Positions 8,458-17,336 of a stretch of 64,000 nt of DNA are shown piece by piece. Position numbers and translations under genes: made by a program. The notes below the pieces were generated by a model. It did not search any database. It was not told the origin of the DNA and saw only the letters and a program-made list of their open reading frames with translations. The DNA lies in contig NZ_JAAAPL010000001.1 of the NCBI RefSeq assembly GCF_011317445.1, positions 1,364,001-1,428,000 on the forward strand. The letters run 5' to 3'. Position 1 is the stretch's first letter, and each line of letters opens with the position of its first letter. The stretch comes from Chelativorans multitrophicus. GTDB lineage: Bacteria > Pseudomonadota > Alphaproteobacteria > Rhizobiales > Rhizobiaceae.

Positions 8458-10158
8458 ATGGTCAGCTACACCTTCAGGGAACCGATCTCAGACCCCGACG
8501 CGTTGGCGCGCGGGTGCAGGCGGCCGCGCCATCCGGTGGCCCTCATCGCCGCGCTTGTCACGGCGGCAATCGTGCTCCTGCCGATCCTCACGGTTGTCGC
8601 AGTGGCTTTATCCGGGGGAGGAGCGGACTGGTCGCACCTGGGGCGGTATGTTCTTCCGCAAGCTTCCATTACCACATCTGTGCTCCTTGCGCTCGTGGCC
8701 TTGGGGACCGGCTTCATCGGTGTGGGCTGCGCATGGCTGGTGGTGGCCTACGACTTCCCCTTGCGCCGCGTCCTTGCCTGGGCGCTTGTGCTTCCGCTCG
8801 CCGTTCCTCCCTATCTCGCAGCCTATGCGTTCGCCGAGTTCTTCGACTATGTCGGCCCGCTGCAGAGCATGATACGGGCGATATTCGGTTTCCAAAGCCG
8901 CAGTGAATACTGGTTTCCGGAAATCCGGTCCACGGGCGGCGCCGCCCTGGTCATGACCTCGGTGACCTTCCCTTATGTCTATCTTACCGCGCGCGTCATT
9001 TTCCTCATGCAGGGGCGAAACATCGCCGATGTGGCGCGCACGCTGGGTGCCGCTCCGGCCCGCGTCTTCTGGCGCGTTCTCCTTCCCGTGGCACGGCCGG
9101 CAATCGCGGCCGGCATCGCGCTTGTGCTCATGGAGACGATCAACGATATCGGCGCGGTCGAGCATCTGGGAGTGCGCACCCTTACGCTTTCGGTCTACTC
9201 GACCTGGCTCAACCGCGGCAGCCTCGTGGGCGCGGCGCAGATCGCACTGGTGATGCTACTTCTCGTCATCGCGCTGCTTGCAGCCGAACGGATGGCGCGA
9301 ACCAACCAGCGCTTCCATGCACCGCGCGCGACACAGATGAAATCGCGACCGTCGCGGATCCAGCTTCGCGGATGGCGCGCGCCGGTTGCGACCTTCCTCG
9401 GTCTTCTTCCCATCATATCGGGATTCGGAATCCCCTTCCTCGTATTTGGCCGATATGCGCTCAACCGGCTTGACCAGCTGACGGACCCGAAGCTCGCCGA
9501 GGCGTTTCTCACCAGCCTTTTAACGGCCCTTGCAACGGCGATCCTCACCGTGGCCATCTCGCTGATGCTGCTCTACGCGGCCAGGCTTGCCCGCTCGCGG
9601 TCCATGGCGCTGCTCGTGCGTATCGCCAGCGTCGGCTATGGATTGCCCGGAACTATTCTGGCGCTGGGACTCCTGATTTCCCTCGCCCGGTTCGACAACT
9701 TGGTCGATGCGCTGGCGCGCGAATATGCGGGCTTTTCCACGGGCCTTATCTTCACCGGGTCGGCGGCAGCCGTGGTGCTTGCCTGCGCCATCCGTTTCCT
9801 GGCCCTCGCGGAAGGAGCCATACAGGCAGGTCTTGAGAAACTGCCGTCACATCTCGACGAAGCTGCACGAAGCCTCGGTCGATCCGCAGCGTGGAGCGCC
9901 CTGTCGGTGCTTCTGCCGCTCCTGAAACCGGCCATCCTGACGGCCGGGATCCTCGTCTTCGTGGATACGGTGAAGGAGCTCTCGGCAACGATCCTCCTTC
10001 GCCCCTTCGGCTTCAACACGCTTGCCACCTTCGTATATGAGAACGCTTCGCGCGGCGTGGTCGAGGATGGCGCAATGGCTGCTCTTGTTATCATTGCGAC
10101 TTCCATCGCACCGGTCATCCTGCTCTCCGGCGCGCTAATGCGCGACCGCGAGGCATAA
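8458..10158 (+). CDS. fbpB: Ferric iron ABC transporter permease (FbpB/AfuB type, fused halves)
   Basis: A 566-residue inner-membrane protein with about 12 membrane segments in two homologous halves, as in FbpB-type ferric permeases. Each half carries an EAA loop for contact with the ATPase: 'ADVARTLGAAPARVFWRVLLP' near residues 193-213 and 'DEAARSLGRSAAWSALSVLLP' near 466-486. With FbpA it would move Fe3+ into the cytoplasm. No ATP-binding gene follows; the gene ends at a hairpin and a minus-strand gene comes next. The ATPase must come from elsewhere in the genome. ATG at 8458 has no strong ribosome binding site because the intergenic hairpin ends a few bases before it. Confidence 0.88.
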   Translation: MVSYTFREPISDPDALARGCRRPRHPVALIAALVTAAIVLLPILTVVAVALSGGGADWSHLGRYVLPQASITTSVLLALVALGTGFIGVGCAWLVVAYDFPLRRVLAWALVLPLAVPPYLAAYAFAEFFDYVGPLQSMIRAIFGFQSRSEYWFPEIRSTGGAALVMTSVTFPYVYLTARVIFLMQGRNIADVARTLGAAPARVFWRVLLPVARPAIAAGIALVLMETINDIGAVEHLGVRTLTLSVYSTWLNRGSLVGAAQIALVMLLLVIALLAAERMARTNQRFHAPRATQMKSRPSRIQLRGWRAPVATFLGLLPIISGFGIPFLVFGRYALNRLDQLTDPKLAEAFLTSLLTALATAILTVAISLMLLYAARLARSRSMALLVRIASVGYGLPGTILALGLLISLARFDNLVDALAREYAGFSTGLIFTGSAAAVVLACAIRFLALAEGAIQAGLEKLPSHLDEAARSLGRSAAWSALSVLLPLLKPAILTAGILVFVDTVKELSATILLRPFGFNTLATFVYENASRGVVEDGAMAALVIIATSIAPVILLSGALMRDREA

Positions 10159-10163
10159 GAAAA

Positions 10164-10190
10164 AGGCGCCCCCGGAGGGCGCCTAAAAAG
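10164..10190 (-). terminator. Intrinsic terminator between convergent fbpB and acetoacetyl-CoA synthetase genes
   Basis: An 8-bp perfect GC-rich stem (10164-10171/10177-10184) with loop CCGGA. Read on the minus strand it is followed by TTTTTCTT, the better U-run. On the plus strand it sits 5 bases after the fbpB stop but is followed by A residues. Confidence 0.7.
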
Positions 10191-10398
10191 CGGTGCTTAA
10201 AAAACGGGCTTGCCGAGATCTTTTCCGCGTTTCGGGGCCGATCCGTCAAGTTGGCTCGGACTATTGGTGCCAACCCTTAACAGAAGCTTACCCGACAAAG
10301 TTAAATTGCAACTGCGTGGTTCGCCGTCGGATTACGGTAAAGTCCCGCGCAACGCTCCATCAACCTTGGTAGAGCGGTAAGCTCGCACGTAAGACGCC

Positions 10399-12357
10399 TC
10401 AATCCTTAAGCTCAGGAAGCTCGCGGTAGAGTTCCAAAGCCTCCGGATTTGCGAGCGCCTCCTTGTTCTTCACCTCGCGTCCATGCACCACGTCGCGCAC
10501 GGCAAGCTCGGTGATCTTGCCGGATTTCGTGCGCGGAATATCCTTCACCGCCACGATCTTGGCCGGCACATGGCGCGGGCTTGCGCCTGTTCTGATGCGA
10601 TCCCGGATTTTCTTTTGCAGGGCCTCATCGAGCATCAAACCCTCGGCAAGCCGCACGAACAGGACCACGCGCACGTCGCCGTCCCAATCCTGGCCGATAC
10701 AGATTGCCTCCAATATTTCCGGAAGCTGCTCGACCTGATTGTAAATCTCCGCCGTGCCGATGCGCACGCCGCCGGGATTAAGCGTGGCGTCGGAGCGGCC
10801 GTGAATGACGATACCTCCATGCGGCGTCCATTCGGCGAAATCGCCATGGCACCAGATATTCTCGAATCGGTCGAAATAGGCGGATCGGTATTTCTCGCCC
10901 GACGGATCGTTCCAGAAGGCGATCGGCATGGAGGGGAACGCCTTCGTGCAGACCAACTCCCCTTTCCCGCTCTCCAGCGGATGGCCCTGGTCGTCCCAGA
11001 CTTCAATGGCCATGCCAAGACCGGGCCCCTGTATCTCACCGCTCCAGACGGGAAGCAGGGGGATCCCCAGTACGAAACAGGACACGATATCGGTCCCCCC
11101 GGAGATCGAAGCCAGATGCACGTCCTTCTTGATCGAATGATAAACGAACTCGAAGCATTCCGGCGAAAGCGGCGAACCTGTCGAGGAAATCACGCGTATG
11201 CTTGAAAGATCATGCGTTCTCGCCGGCTCAAGTCCGGCCTTGCGTACCGCGTCGATGAACTTTGCCGACGTACCGAAATAGGTCATCCGCTCGCCGGCCG
11301 CGAAATCGAAGAGTATGTTTCCGTCCGGATAAAAGGGAGAGCCGTCGTAGAGCAAAAGCGTTGCACCCGAAGCAAGCCCGGTGACCAGCCAGTTCCACAT
11401 CATCCACCCGCAGGTCGTGAAATAGAAGAAGCGGTCTCCATCTGCGAGCCCGGCATGCAAACGATGCTCCTTCACATGTTGGAGCAGCGTTCCGCCGGCC
11501 GAGTGGACGATGCATTTGGGGATGCCCGTAGTGCCCGAGGAAAAGAGGATATAGAGCGGGTGCGCAAAGGGCAGCCGCTCATAGGTGAGCGGCCCCGCCG
11601 AGAATGGAGCAATTGCATCATCCAGCGCAACCGCACGCTCGATGCCGGATGCAGCATTCCGCGCGCTGCCCAGATAGTCGACGATCAAAGCTTTCCTCAC
11701 GCTCGGCAGCGCCGAAAGAATCTCGGCCGTCTTTTGGCCCACGTCGAAAGCTTTTCCGCCATACCAATAGCCGTCCGGCGCGATGAAGAGCACAGGCTCG
11801 ATCTGACCGAAGCGGTCGAGCACGCCGCGCACGCCGAAATCCGGCGAGCAGGAGGACCAAACCGCGCCGAGCGATGCGGCCGCAAGCATGGCTGCAACAG
11901 TTTCGGGCATATTCGGCATCATTCCGGCGATGCGGTCACCTGCCTTTACACCCTCCGCCTTGAAGAGCTGCTGCAAGCGAGAAACGAGCGCCTTCAACTC
12001 ATGCCACGAGATCCGCCGCTCCACCTTGTCTTCTCCGCGGAAGACTATCGCATCGCCATTGCCGGACTTCCAAAGCAGGTTCTCAGCGAAATTCAGCTTA
12101 GCGTCGGGGAAATAGGCGGCCCCGGGCATCTTGTCGCCATCGATAAGCACGCGCTCTCCGCGCTCGCCGATGATGCCGCAGAAATCCCACACGAGTTGCC
12201 AGAACTCTTCCCGGTGATCGACGGACCAGCGATGAAGCGCGGCATGACCATCGATAGACCGGCCCGTCCGGTGAACTGCCTCTCGAATGAAGGCGGTCAT
12301 CGGCGCCTTTTCGATCTGCTCGGCCGATGGGATCCAAAGCGGCATTGCTTGCTTCAT
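10399..12357 (-). CDS. acsA: Acetoacetate-CoA ligase (acetoacetyl-CoA synthetase)
   Basis: This 652-residue member of the adenylate-forming (ANL) superfamily activates acetoacetate with ATP and CoA, feeding ketone bodies and PHB breakdown products into central metabolism. Visible: the P-loop-like FSSGTTGIPKCIVHSAGG near residue 280; GWMMWNW; 'GGTDIVSCF'; and the C-terminal 'PRTKSGKITELAV' whose Lys is the catalytic residue. I start at ATG 12357 (MKQAMPLWIPS), preceded by GGAG eight bases upstream, rather than at 12411. Rhizobial acsA2 mutants fail to grow on acetoacetate and hydroxybutyrate. Together with the phasin gene it hints at active PHB storage. Confidence 0.92.
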   Translation of the reverse strand: MKQAMPLWIPSAEQIEKAPMTAFIREAVHRTGRSIDGHAALHRWSVDHREEFWQLVWDFCGIIGERGERVLIDGDKMPGAAYFPDAKLNFAENLLWKSGNGDAIVFRGEDKVERRISWHELKALVSRLQQLFKAEGVKAGDRIAGMMPNMPETVAAMLAAASLGAVWSSCSPDFGVRGVLDRFGQIEPVLFIAPDGYWYGGKAFDVGQKTAEILSALPSVRKALIVDYLGSARNAASGIERAVALDDAIAPFSAGPLTYERLPFAHPLYILFSSGTTGIPKCIVHSAGGTLLQHVKEHRLHAGLADGDRFFYFTTCGWMMWNWLVTGLASGATLLLYDGSPFYPDGNILFDFAAGERMTYFGTSAKFIDAVRKAGLEPARTHDLSSIRVISSTGSPLSPECFEFVYHSIKKDVHLASISGGTDIVSCFVLGIPLLPVWSGEIQGPGLGMAIEVWDDQGHPLESGKGELVCTKAFPSMPIAFWNDPSGEKYRSAYFDRFENIWCHGDFAEWTPHGGIVIHGRSDATLNPGGVRIGTAEIYNQVEQLPEILEAICIGQDWDGDVRVVLFVRLAEGLMLDEALQKKIRDRIRTGASPRHVPAKIVAVKDIPRTKSGKITELAVRDVVHGREVKNKEALANPEALELYRELPELKD

Positions 12358-12462
12358 GTTTCGTGCTCCATCAAACTCGCCGCTTATGCAACGACTCACC
12401 CAAACGAGCAAGCAGGGATAGCCTTCAGGCTTGCCACCCCAGATCGCAGGTCCCTAACAGCC

Positions 12463-12481
12463 TCTAACAAACTGTGTTAGA
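12463..12481. promoter_or_regulatory. Inverted repeat in divergent acsA/asmA promoter region
   Basis: Perfect repeat TCTAACA-N5-TGTTAGA, flanked by another CTAACA half-site at 12454. It sits about 105 bases before acsA and 78 before the AsmA gene. It has the size and symmetry of a repressor operator; the regulator is unknown. Confidence 0.45.
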
Positions 12482-12558
12482 AGGGTTTGAATTGGGAACC
12501 CCATCGTTTAAACCGCGAGGAACGGTTCGGTCAAAGTTGGGAATTACGGCGAGGATGT

Positions 12559-14370
12559 ATGCCGATATCGCTGGCGAAGAAAGGTAGCTGGGCTGTCGGC
12601 ACGGTAGTGCTCCTCATCGTATTGGTTGTGGCAGTGCTTCCTTTAATCGCCTCAACCCGGATCGTGCGGAACAGCATCGCCTACCAGATGAGCGCGTGGA
12701 GCGGCTATCACGTAAGGCTGGACGAGACACCGGAAATCAATGTCTGGCCGCTTCAGGCCGTGCTCCACGACGTCACCTTGCTGGATTCAGAGGGAAGCAA
12801 CGGCCAGACCGTGCTCGATGCCGAGCGGATCGACATAGATCTTTCGGCCCTCGCCGCGCTGCGCGGCGATATCGTGTTCACCCGCATGCGGCTGATCCGC
12901 CCGGTGCTACGTGTCAGGCAGCGGGGGGACGAGCTACAGCCCATTTCCCCGCAGGGATGGGGCAAGGTCCCCCAATCCGTAGAAGCCGCCAAGCAGGCAG
13001 TTTCCGCCGCCCCACGCAATCCCGACACCGCCTTCCTCCCAAATGACTCCTTCGGCAAGATCGAGTTCGAGGAGGGCCGCATTGTCGCGGAAGACGGACA
13101 GAACCAGAGCGATATAGTCACCAGCTTTTCGGGCACGCTCGACTGGCCTGCGCTCAATCGCCAGGCGTCGCTTTCCGCCACAGGTATCTGGCACGGAGAA
13201 AGCATTTCGCTCACCGCCTCCATTGCCGAGCCGTTAATCCTTTTCGGCGGCGGCAATACAGCCGTCAGTCTTTCGCTTAAAGCGCCGCCAGCCAATCTCT
13301 CTTTCGAGGGGATGGCGAGCCGTTCGGAAAACGGTTTTGTAGACGGGGATTTTACACTATCGGCGCCCTCCCTCAGCCGGCTCGTCGAGTGGACCCACTC
13401 GCGCATGCCGCTGGCCAGCAGGATCGGACCGTTTTCCATCTCTGCGAGAATGCTCGGCAATCCAAAACGCCTGAAATTCGAACAAGCCGCGCTCACACTC
13501 GATAAGAGCGCCGCGGAAGGTCTTCTCGACGTAACCTTCGATTCAAGCCGCCCTACCGTTGCGGGCACCCTTGCATTCGATACCCTTAATCTGCGTGCCT
13601 TGCTGGATGCTTTCAATCCGCTTTCTACCGGCAATGAGGAACAGAAAGAACCCGGAGCGCAGACCGAGCTTGATTTTGACCTTCGTGTTTCAGCGGCTTC
13701 CGCCACATATGACAATGCGGTCCTGACTGATGTCGCGGCAGCGGCGATGGTGCGCGAGGACCTTGCGGCATTCGATATTTCCGATGCCAGCGCCTTTGGC
13801 GGCACATTGCAGTTTGGCCTGCGCCGAAGCAACGGAGATAACGTCGACATCAGCATGACAGGCGAGGAGATCAATATCGGCGAAATGGCCGCTGCATTCG
13901 GCTATCAAAGGCTCATGCCCCAGGCCACCGGCGATTTCTCCCTGATACTGAAAGGCACCGGGCAGCGCATCGAAACGGTGCTGCAATCGGCGGACGGGAG
14001 TGTTTCGGCAAATCTCGGCGCCGGCAGCGTACCGGGGCTCAGTATCGATGCTTTCCTGACCCGCAGCGAAGCAGGCAACTTCTTTCCAATGGCAGCGCTG
14101 GAAGAAGGGATGCTGCGAACGGAGAGCATCAAGATGAAGGCGACGGTCAGCAAAGGCGTGATGCAGATCAATGACGCCGAGGCGAAGTCGGGCCCTTACA
14201 CCATCGGGATAAATGGTTTCGTTCCGCTTGCCGGCCGCGGGCTTGCGCTTTATGGCACGCTTGCTGCGCCGGAAAACACGGATGAACGGCTTAAATCGCC
14301 CCTCTCCTTCTTTGTAGGAGGCAACTGGGCGGCCCCATTCATCGCCTCCTTCCTCCCGGCGGAAGACTGA
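12559..14370 (+). CDS. AsmA family protein
   Basis: A 603-residue envelope protein with one N-terminal membrane anchor (about residues 9-30, a run of V, L and I) and a long periplasmic part. The early 'YHVRLDETPEINVWPLQAVLHDVTL' block is the AsmA N-terminal signature. The C-terminal third (LSLILKGTGQRIETVLQSADGS, then SGPYTIGINGFVPL) matches AsmA_2/DUF3971-like regions that form an elongated lipid-transport groove. AsmA-like proteins help move phospholipid to the outer membrane. I prefer ATG 12559 (GAGG five bases upstream) to the ATG at 12487. It is alone on its strand and converges with potI. Confidence 0.82.
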   Translation: MPISLAKKGSWAVGTVVLLIVLVVAVLPLIASTRIVRNSIAYQMSAWSGYHVRLDETPEINVWPLQAVLHDVTLLDSEGSNGQTVLDAERIDIDLSALAALRGDIVFTRMRLIRPVLRVRQRGDELQPISPQGWGKVPQSVEAAKQAVSAAPRNPDTAFLPNDSFGKIEFEEGRIVAEDGQNQSDIVTSFSGTLDWPALNRQASLSATGIWHGESISLTASIAEPLILFGGGNTAVSLSLKAPPANLSFEGMASRSENGFVDGDFTLSAPSLSRLVEWTHSRMPLASRIGPFSISARMLGNPKRLKFEQAALTLDKSAAEGLLDVTFDSSRPTVAGTLAFDTLNLRALLDAFNPLSTGNEEQKEPGAQTELDFDLRVSAASATYDNAVLTDVAAAAMVREDLAAFDISDASAFGGTLQFGLRRSNGDNVDISMTGEEINIGEMAAAFGYQRLMPQATGDFSLILKGTGQRIETVLQSADGSVSANLGAGSVPGLSIDAFLTRSEAGNFFPMAALEEGMLRTESIKMKATVSKGVMQINDAEAKSGPYTIGINGFVPLAGRGLALYGTLAAPENTDERLKSPLSFFVGGNWAAPFIASFLPAED

Positions 14371-14395
14371 GAAGCCAATCTACTCCCTGAAGGCC

Positions 14396-15214
14396 TTAAG
14401 AGCCGAACGCTAGCAGTTCCTCTCGCCGGCGCCGCAACTCACGCCGCTTGTTTGTAATCGAGGCCGCGATGACCCCAATGGTCACCACGCCGATCAAAAT
14501 CGTGCAGACGGCGTTAATTTCCGGCGTAACACCCAGGCGCACCTGGCTATAAATTTTCATGGGCAGGGTCGTGGCACCCGGCCCCGACGTAAAGCTCGCA
14601 ATCACCAGATCATCGAGCGAAAGGGTGAAGGCAAGCATCCAGCCCGAAATCACCGCCGGGAGAATGATCGGCAGCGTGACCTGGAAGAACGCCCGCATTG
14701 GCGTGGCGCCCAAATCCATCGCCGCCTCCTCCAGCGAGCGGTCGAATGACACCAGCCGCGATTGCACCACCACGGCAACGAAGCACATCGAGAAGGTAAT
14801 GTGGGCCAGAGTGACCGTCATGAACCCGCGGTCGAGCCCGATCGCTACAAAGAGGAGCAGCAGCGACAGCCCGGTGATCACCTCCGGCATAACCAAAGGC
14901 GCGAATACCATTCCCGAAAACAGCAGCCGCCCACGAAACCGCGTGTAGCGCGTCAAGGCCACGGCCGCCATTGTTCCCAGTACGGTTGCCACCGTGGCCG
15001 AGATGAAAGCGATCCGCGCCGTCACCCAGGCGGCCTCCATCAATCCGCGATTTGACAGAAGCGAGACGTACCATCGCGTCGAGAACCCCGCCCAGACCGT
15101 CACGAGGCGGGATTCGTTGAATGAATAGATCACCAGCAGGACGATCGGAAGGTAAAGGAATGCAAATCCCAGAACCAGCGCAGCGACATTGAAACGTCCC
15201 CATGTGCCAGCCAT
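14396..15214 (-). CDS. potI: Putrescine ABC transporter permease PotI
   Basis: A 272-residue inner-membrane permease with six membrane segments, the second permease of the PotFGHI importer. The EAA loop for ATPase docking is visible as 'EEAAMDLGATPMRAFFQVTLPIILPAV' near residue 165-190. The frame runs open to 15484, but ATG 15214 (MAGTWGRFN) starts 2 bases after the potH stop and matches the family. Last gene of the potFGHI operon; it converges on the AsmA gene with a 25-base gap. Confidence 0.9.
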   Translation of the reverse strand: MAGTWGRFNVAALVLGFAFLYLPIVLLVIYSFNESRLVTVWAGFSTRWYVSLLSNRGLMEAAWVTARIAFISATVATVLGTMAAVALTRYTRFRGRLLFSGMVFAPLVMPEVITGLSLLLLFVAIGLDRGFMTVTLAHITFSMCFVAVVVQSRLVSFDRSLEEAAMDLGATPMRAFFQVTLPIILPAVISGWMLAFTLSLDDLVIASFTSGPGATTLPMKIYSQVRLGVTPEINAVCTILIGVVTIGVIAASITNKRRELRRRREELLAFGS

Positions 15215-15216
15215 GG

Positions 15217-16128
15217 TCAACCCGCCTTTTCCTGCGCACGCGCCTGGGCACGCTGGAAGTAGACGATAGGCAATACCAGAAGGAGCAGGAGCACGATCGC
15301 CACTGCTGAAGAAACCGGCCAGTCGCGATTGGCGAAAAACTCGTTCCAGAGCGTTTTGCCGATCATCAATGTCTGGGAACCGCCGAGCAGATCGGGAATG
15401 ACGAATTCGCCGACGGCCGGAATGAAGACCAGCATACATCCCGCAACGATGCCTGGGCGGGAGAGCGGAAAGGTGATCTTCCAAAAAGCAGAGAAGGCCG
15501 TGCAGCCGAGATCCTCGGCCGCCTCGATCAGCGAATAGTCCATTTTTTCCAGTGTCGCATAGAGCGGCAGTACCATGAATGGCAGGTAGGAATAGACGAT
15601 GCCGATATAGACTGCCGTCGTCGTGTTGATGATGACAAGAGGCTGGTCGATGACACCAAGCAGCATAAGGAACTGGTTGAGAAGCCCTTCAGGCTTCAAG
15701 ATTCCGATCCAGGCATAGACGCGGATCAGAAAGCTCGTCCAGAACGGCAAGATCACCATCATCAGGAGAATGGGCCGGATGGAAAGCGGCGCGCGCGCCA
15801 TTCCGTAGGCGATGGGATAACCCACGAGCAAGGTGAGAAGTGTCGAAACAGCGGCGATCCAAAGGCTCGAGAGATAGGCATTCACGTAAAGCGGATCGCC
15901 CGCGAGCCAAAGATAATTGTCGAGAGAGAGAGCCCCCAGCTTCTGGATGAAACCGCCGATGCCGTCTTGCCAGCTGAAGACAGGCAAATAGGGCGGTATG
16001 GCGATCATCGGCTGCGATAGCGAGATCTTCAGGACGATGAAGAAGGGAACGAGAAAGAAGACCAGCAACCAAAAATATGGAACGGCAATGACCAGGCGCC
16101 TGCCGAGGCTGGGGACAAGCTTTCGCAT
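15217..16128 (-). CDS. potH: Putrescine ABC transporter permease PotH
   Basis: A 303-residue six-helix permease, first membrane partner in the PotFGHI complex. The N-terminus (RLVIAVPYFWLLVFFLVPFFIVLKISLS) is the typical PotB/PotH opening. The EAA loop 'IEAAEDLGCTAFSAFWKITFPLSRPGIVAG' lies near residues 197-226. It starts 3 bases after potG and ends 2 bases before potI, so the three are tightly co-transcribed. Putrescine rather than spermidine preference is inferred from the divergent puuA/puuB genes. Confidence 0.9.
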   Translation of the reverse strand: MRKLVPSLGRRLVIAVPYFWLLVFFLVPFFIVLKISLSQPMIAIPPYLPVFSWQDGIGGFIQKLGALSLDNYLWLAGDPLYVNAYLSSLWIAAVSTLLTLLVGYPIAYGMARAPLSIRPILLMMVILPFWTSFLIRVYAWIGILKPEGLLNQFLMLLGVIDQPLVIINTTTAVYIGIVYSYLPFMVLPLYATLEKMDYSLIEAAEDLGCTAFSAFWKITFPLSRPGIVAGCMLVFIPAVGEFVIPDLLGGSQTLMIGKTLWNEFFANRDWPVSSAVAIVLLLLLVLPIVYFQRAQARAQEKAG

Positions 16129-16130
16129 CT

Positions 16131-17270
16131 CTACTCCGTCAGCAGCACGACGGCATCGGCCGAGAAGGAGATCCAGGCCCGGTCGTGCCAGGTGAGCGCA
16201 TCCTCAAGCCGGCGCATGCTGTTGATCATGCTCGCCTTGACAATCCGGCCATCATCCAGCCTCACATTGTAGATCGTCATATCGCCAAGATAGGCGATGT
16301 CCCAGATCTCACCGTTGAACGCGTTTTCTGCCTCCGGCGGGCGTTCGCGCGAAACGCGCATCTTTTCCGGGCGGATCGCAAGCCAGACCGTATCGCCGGG
16401 CGCGGCGCGCGTCGAACCTCCCACCCAGAATTCCGCGCCGCTCGCATCGCGGATGTGGGCGATGCCGGCGTTCTCCTTCACCAATCTTCCCTCGAACATG
16501 TTGATGGAACCGACAAAATCCGCAACGAAGCGAGACGCCGGCGCTTCATAGACTTCCGCGGGGGTTGCCACCTGTAACACTCGGCCCTTATCCATGATGG
16601 CGATCCGATCGGCCATCGTCATCGCCTCTTCCTGATCATGCGTGACGACCAGGAAGGTGAGGCCCAGGTCGTGCTGAAGATCCATCAGTTCGAACTGGGT
16701 CTCCTCGCGGAGCTTCTTATCCAGCGCTCCCAGCGGTTCATCCAGCAGCAGGACCTTCGGCCTTTTCGCAATGGAGCGCGCCAGCGCCACGCGCTGACGC
16801 TGGCCGCCGGAAAGCTGGTGCGGCTTGCGTTTCGCAAATGGCTCGAGCTTCACGAGCTTCAGCATCTGCGCCACGCGCCCGGCGATTTCTGCCTTGGGCA
16901 TCCCGTCCTGCTTGAGCCCGAAGGCGATATTGGCCTCGACCGTCATATGCGGGAACAGCGCATATGACTGGAACATCATATTCACGGGACGGCGGTAAGG
17001 CGGCACCCTGAGCAGATCCTGTCCGTCGAGCAGGATGCGCCCGGAAGTCGGCTGCTCGAAACCGGCCAGCATTCGCAGAAGCGTGGTCTTACCGCAGCCG
17101 GAAGCGCCTAGAAGCGCGAAGAATTCGCGCTCATAAATTGTCAGCGAGAGGTCATCCACGGCGACGAAGTCGCCGAAGCGCTTGCTCACATTCTCGAAGC
17201 GAATATAAGGCTTTGCACTGGGGTCCGCCCAGGGCGCAAAGCTCCTGCGAATGCTGCCCAGCGATGCCAT
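16131..17270 (-). CDS. potG: Putrescine ABC transporter ATP-binding protein PotG
   Basis: A 379-residue ATPase energising PotHI. Walker A GASGCGKTT (about residue 54), Q-loop, signature LSGGQRQRVALARS, Walker B VLLLDEPLGAL and switch HDQEEA are all present. A C-terminal TOBE domain (about 290-379) is typical of PotA/PotG. ATG at 17270 is preceded by GGAG. It lies 66 bases after potF, a larger gap than between the other pot genes. Confidence 0.93.
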   Translation of the reverse strand: MASLGSIRRSFAPWADPSAKPYIRFENVSKRFGDFVAVDDLSLTIYEREFFALLGASGCGKTTLLRMLAGFEQPTSGRILLDGQDLLRVPPYRRPVNMMFQSYALFPHMTVEANIAFGLKQDGMPKAEIAGRVAQMLKLVKLEPFAKRKPHQLSGGQRQRVALARSIAKRPKVLLLDEPLGALDKKLREETQFELMDLQHDLGLTFLVVTHDQEEAMTMADRIAIMDKGRVLQVATPAEVYEAPASRFVADFVGSINMFEGRLVKENAGIAHIRDASGAEFWVGGSTRAAPGDTVWLAIRPEKMRVSRERPPEAENAFNGEIWDIAYLGDMTIYNVRLDDGRIVKASMINSMRRLEDALTWHDRAWISFSADAVVLLTE

Positions 17271-17336
17271 CGCCTGCTCCGTCTTGTCCCACCCCGAGGC
17301 GGAGAGCCCGGCGAGCCCGCCGGACCTTTATAGCCG

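Noticed and set aside
11212-12480. 422-codon plus-strand frame
   Set aside because: Antisense to acetoacetyl-CoA synthetase, with no domain or ribosome binding site.
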